Assembly (NCBI RefSeq): GCF_965204935.1
Contig: NZ_CBDBFO010000002.1
Reading direction: 5' to 3' (one strand)
DNA: 64,000 nucleotides
DNA from: Hoeflea_A sp965204935
GTDB lineage: Bacteria > Pseudomonadota > Alphaproteobacteria > Rhizobiales > Rhizobiaceae
A model generated the notes under the pieces. The model was not told where the DNA came from. It was given only the letters and a program-made list of their open reading frames with translations, and searched no databases. Each line of letters opens with the position of its first letter. Within the stretch, counting starts at the first letter, position 1. Made by a program: the position numbers and the translations under genes. Below are positions 61,910-64,000 of the stretch, in pieces.

Positions 61910-62766
61910 CGGTGCGCGGGCGGTGCGCCTCCGATGCTGCGTGTGATGTCATCGGCGCTCTGGCGCACCAGGAGGCCATACTCAGTCAGCGCCGAATCCG
62001 GAATGCGAACGCTTGGCCCTGAGACGGATATGCCGGCGATGGCCTCGCCATACTCATTGTACACCGGGGCGGCGACGCAGCGCATGCCAAGCGTGCGCTC
62101 CTCGTTGTCGATCGCCCATCCGCGCTCACGGACTGCCGCCATTTCGTTGCGCAGTGCTTCCGGATCGGCAATGGTGTTATCCGTATAGGTCGGCAGCCCC
62201 TTTTTGGCCATCCAATTGTCCAGACCGCTGGCGTCCATATGCGCCAGCAGCGCTTTGCCGATGCCGGATGCGTGCATGTGGGCGCGGGTCCCGGGGCGGT
62301 GGAATGCGCGGATCGGTTCGTGGGTCTCGACCTGCGAGACGAAAACCACATCACCATCATCGGCAATGGCCATGTTTGCCGTCTCGCCCGTTTTCTCCAT
62401 CAGCGCACGCAACATTGGCCGCCCGGCTTCCACGACCTTTATACGGCGGGTGAATGATCCGCCGATTCGAAAGGCCTCGACACCGATCGTCCAAAGCTGG
62501 GATTCCTCATCGAATTCCAGATAGCCGAAACTTTGCAACGTCATCAGCAGCCTGTGCGCCGTTGAGGCGGGCATGCCGGCCCGTTGCGAAAGATCGGTCA
62601 GGCTCATGCTGTCGGCTTCGGCCACCGTCTGCAGCAGGATCAAAGCCCGCTCCAGTGCCTTGACGTTTGTCGCTGGCTTGTTGGTCGGCCGGCCACGTGG
62701 CCTGCCGCGCGTTCTTGTAAAGACCTTGTCGCTCACGGCAACAGAGTATGGCGCATGGGCATTCAT
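61906..62766 (-). CDS. bhcR: IclR-family regulator BhcR
   Basis: 286 residues from the ATG at 62766. The frame extends to 62832 in AT-rich DNA. A basic tail (RTRGRPRGRPTNKPAT) precedes the IclR winged HTH: LERALILLQTVAEADSMSLTDLSQRAGMPASTAHRLLMTLQSFGYLEFD. The effector domain has MEKTGETANMAIADDGDVVFVSQVETHEPIRAFHRPGTRAHMHASGIGKALLAHM and AAPVYNEYGEAIAGISVSGPSVRI, standard for IclR. Position next to bhcA, divergent from it, matches the bhc cluster of Paracoccus denitrificans, where BhcR senses glyoxylate. Confidence 0.87.
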   Translation of the reverse strand: MNAHAPYSVAVSDKVFTRTRGRPRGRPTNKPATNVKALERALILLQTVAEADSMSLTDLSQRAGMPASTAHRLLMTLQSFGYLEFDEESQLWTIGVEAFRIGGSFTRRIKVVEAGRPMLRALMEKTGETANMAIADDGDVVFVSQVETHEPIRAFHRPGTRAHMHASGIGKALLAHMDASGLDNWMAKKGLPTYTDNTIADPEALRNEMAAVRERGWAIDNEERTLGMRCVAAPVYNEYGEAIAGISVSGPSVRIPDSALTEYGLLVRQSADDITRSIGGAPPAHR

Positions 62767-62859
62767 ATGCAAGTGTTGGAAGAAAATTTTGAAAATAGAT
62801 TTTGGATTTATATTAAATAATAAAAACAACATGATAAAGGAGAAAATGAAAAATGAAAA

Positions 62860-62876
62860 AATTTTTCGGAAAAATT
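62860..62876. promoter_or_regulatory. Candidate BhcR operator
   Basis: AATTTTTCGGAAAAATT is a perfect palindrome (8-base arms around one G). It lies 54 bp before bhcA and 93 bp before bhcR. IclR-type operators are AT-rich palindromes of this kind. The 164-bp gap is otherwise AT-rich and has no gene. Confidence 0.5.
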
Positions 62877-62930
62877 GAGTTCTGGGCGCGGTTTTGTCAT
62901 TTTAGCGGCCATTGGAATTGAGGATGGACC

Positions 62931-64000
62931 ATGAGTGACCAGAACCCGCTGTTTATTCCCGGCCCGACGAACATCCCCGAAAGGCTGCGCCGGGCAATTG
63001 ACGTACCGTCAATGGATCACCGTTCTGAGAGTTTCGCGGCGATCCTGAAGCCGGTGATTGACGGTGTGAAGGATGTGCTGAAAACGCGCGACGGCGAGGT
63101 TGTCATTTTCCCGGCAAGCGGGACCGGCGGCTGGGAAGCGGCCATTACCAACACGTTGTCGCCGGGCGACAAGGTCCTGTCCGCCCGCTATGGCATGTTC
63201 TCCCATCGCTGGATCGACCTGTGCCAGCGCCACGGCCTCGACGTCGAGGTAATCGAGGAGGAATGGGGTAACGGCGTACCGGCCGATAGGATTGAGGACG
63301 CGCTTGCAAACGACCCGGACCATGCCATCAAGGCGGTGCTTGTTACGCACAACGAAACCGCGACGGGCGTTCGCAGCGATATTGCAGCCGTCCGCAAGGC
63401 GCTCGATGCCGCAAAGCACCCGGCACTTCTTTATGTCGATGGCGTCAGTTCGATCGCGTCGATGGATTTCCGCATGGACGAATGGGGCGTTGATCTGGCG
63501 GTCACAGGATCGCAAAAGGGTTTCATGCTTCCGACCGGCGCCGCCATTGTCGGCATCAGCCGCAAGGCGCTGCAGGCGATGGAAGCGGCCCGCTGTCCGC
63601 GCTGCTATTTCGATTTCCGCGACATGCTGTCGACCAATACCACCGGGGGCTTTCCCTATACCCCGCCGCTCAACATCCTGTGCGCTATGAAGGTCTCGCT
63701 CGAAATGCTCCAGGAAGAGGGGCTTCCCAATGTCTTTGCCCGCCATCACCGAATTGCCGAAGGTATCCGCAGCGCGATCAGCGCCTGGGGCTTGAAGATT
63801 TGCGCCAACAATCCGCGGCTGTACTCGGAAACCGTCACCGCCATTTGTGTTCCGCACGGCTTCGACAGCAACAAGATTGTCAGCCATGCGGCGGAGAAAT
63901 ACGGCGTCGCGTTCGGTGTTGGGCTCGGAAAGGTTGCCGGAAAGGTCTTCCGCATCGGCCATTTGGGGTCAATGACCGACGTGATGGCATTAAGTGGCCT
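62931..64000 (+). CDS. bhcA: Aspartate-glyoxylate aminotransferase BhcA, 3' end beyond window
   Basis: The first 356 residues of a class V aminotransferase, with GAGGATGG before the ATG. Blocks are NPLFIPGPTNIPERLRRAIDVPSMDHRSESF, FPASGTGGWEAAITNTLSPGDKVL, HNETATGVRSD, LYVDGVSSIASM and VTGSQKGFMLPTGAAI, where Lys is the PLP-binding residue. The serine-glyoxylate aminotransferase family shares this profile. BhcA, which aminates glyoxylate to glycine, is the best fit because of the divergent BhcR. The rest of the bhc genes (bhcB, bhcC and bhcD) should follow outside the window. Confidence 0.87.
   Translation, partial: MSDQNPLFIPGPTNIPERLRRAIDVPSMDHRSESFAAILKPVIDGVKDVLKTRDGEVVIFPASGTGGWEAAITNTLSPGDKVLSARYGMFSHRWIDLCQRHGLDVEVIEEEWGNGVPADRIEDALANDPDHAIKAVLVTHNETATGVRSDIAAVRKALDAAKHPALLYVDGVSSIASMDFRMDEWGVDLAVTGSQKGFMLPTGAAIVGISRKALQAMEAARCPRCYFDFRDMLSTNTTGGFPYTPPLNILCAMKVSLEMLQEEGLPNVFARHHRIAEGIRSAISAWGLKICANNPRLYSETVTAICVPHGFDSNKIVSHAAEKYGVAFGVGLGKVAGKVFRIGHLGSMTDVMALSG

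Overview
The window is GC-rich, densely coded chromosomal DNA of an alphaproteobacterium. A Hyphomicrobiales (Rhizobiales) or marine Rhodobacterales-like host is the best guess. That rests on gene content seen here: two TRAP transporters, a coxMNOP-type alternative aa3 oxidase with two subunit III genes, a TPP-riboswitch thiC, an SbtA/SbtB pair and the start of a bhc (beta-hydroxyaspartate cycle) cluster. No marker gene fixes the genus. No CRISPR array, rRNA or prophage was seen; one tRNA-Pro is present.

Layout. 1-7.4 kb holds envelope and housekeeping genes: a metallophosphoesterase, a lysozyme-like lipoprotein, a glycosyltransferase, tRNA-Pro(GGG), an ICL/PEP-mutase-family lyase and an SMP-30-like protein. 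7.6-11.85 kb is a dctPQM TRAP operon whose dctM is cut by an IS4-like element (10331-11768, perfect 18-bp inverted repeats, 9-bp target duplication). It is followed by an amidohydrolase remnant. 12.7-19.7 kb holds a LytTR membrane regulator, a HEAT-repeat protein, a second intact TRAP operon with a GlcG-like gene, and a DUF2189 membrane protein. 19.7-27.6 kb holds the alternative cytochrome oxidase operon, deoD and riboswitch-controlled thiC. 27.7-31.5 kb holds a TerB/DUF533 protein, sbtA-sbtB with a divergent OxyR-like LysR gene, and a VOC protein.

31.9-46.6 kb is the accessory region. A TIR-domain gene is split by an IS66-family element (32370-34997, 25-bp inverted repeats, 8-bp duplication) that carries a pRiA4b ORF-3-like passenger. 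Removing the element and one duplication restores a continuous 502-residue TIR protein. It is translationally coupled to a 1298-residue STAND ATPase with one membrane helix and about 14 WD40 blades, and a secreted VWA/DUF1194 protein follows. This reads as a three-part sensor/effector module spanning the inner membrane, with its effector gene broken in this strain. Next come a DUF2306 membrane protein, a GntR-ABC operon, and an IS1031-like element (IS5 family) with an IS1111/IS110-type element nested inside its transposase gene.

46.7-64 kb holds a NIT-domain chemoreceptor, a HemG-like flavodoxin, a P-loop NTPase next to an ABC exporter with a degenerate ATPase domain, and an ECF sigma/anti-sigma pair divergent from a secreted subtilase with an Asp-rich linker. 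After these come an MFS/AraC divergent pair, a methyltransferase, a large unrecognised membrane protein and a Cys-rich protein. The window ends with bhcR and the first part of bhcA, which mark the entry to the glyoxylate-assimilating beta-hydroxyaspartate cycle.
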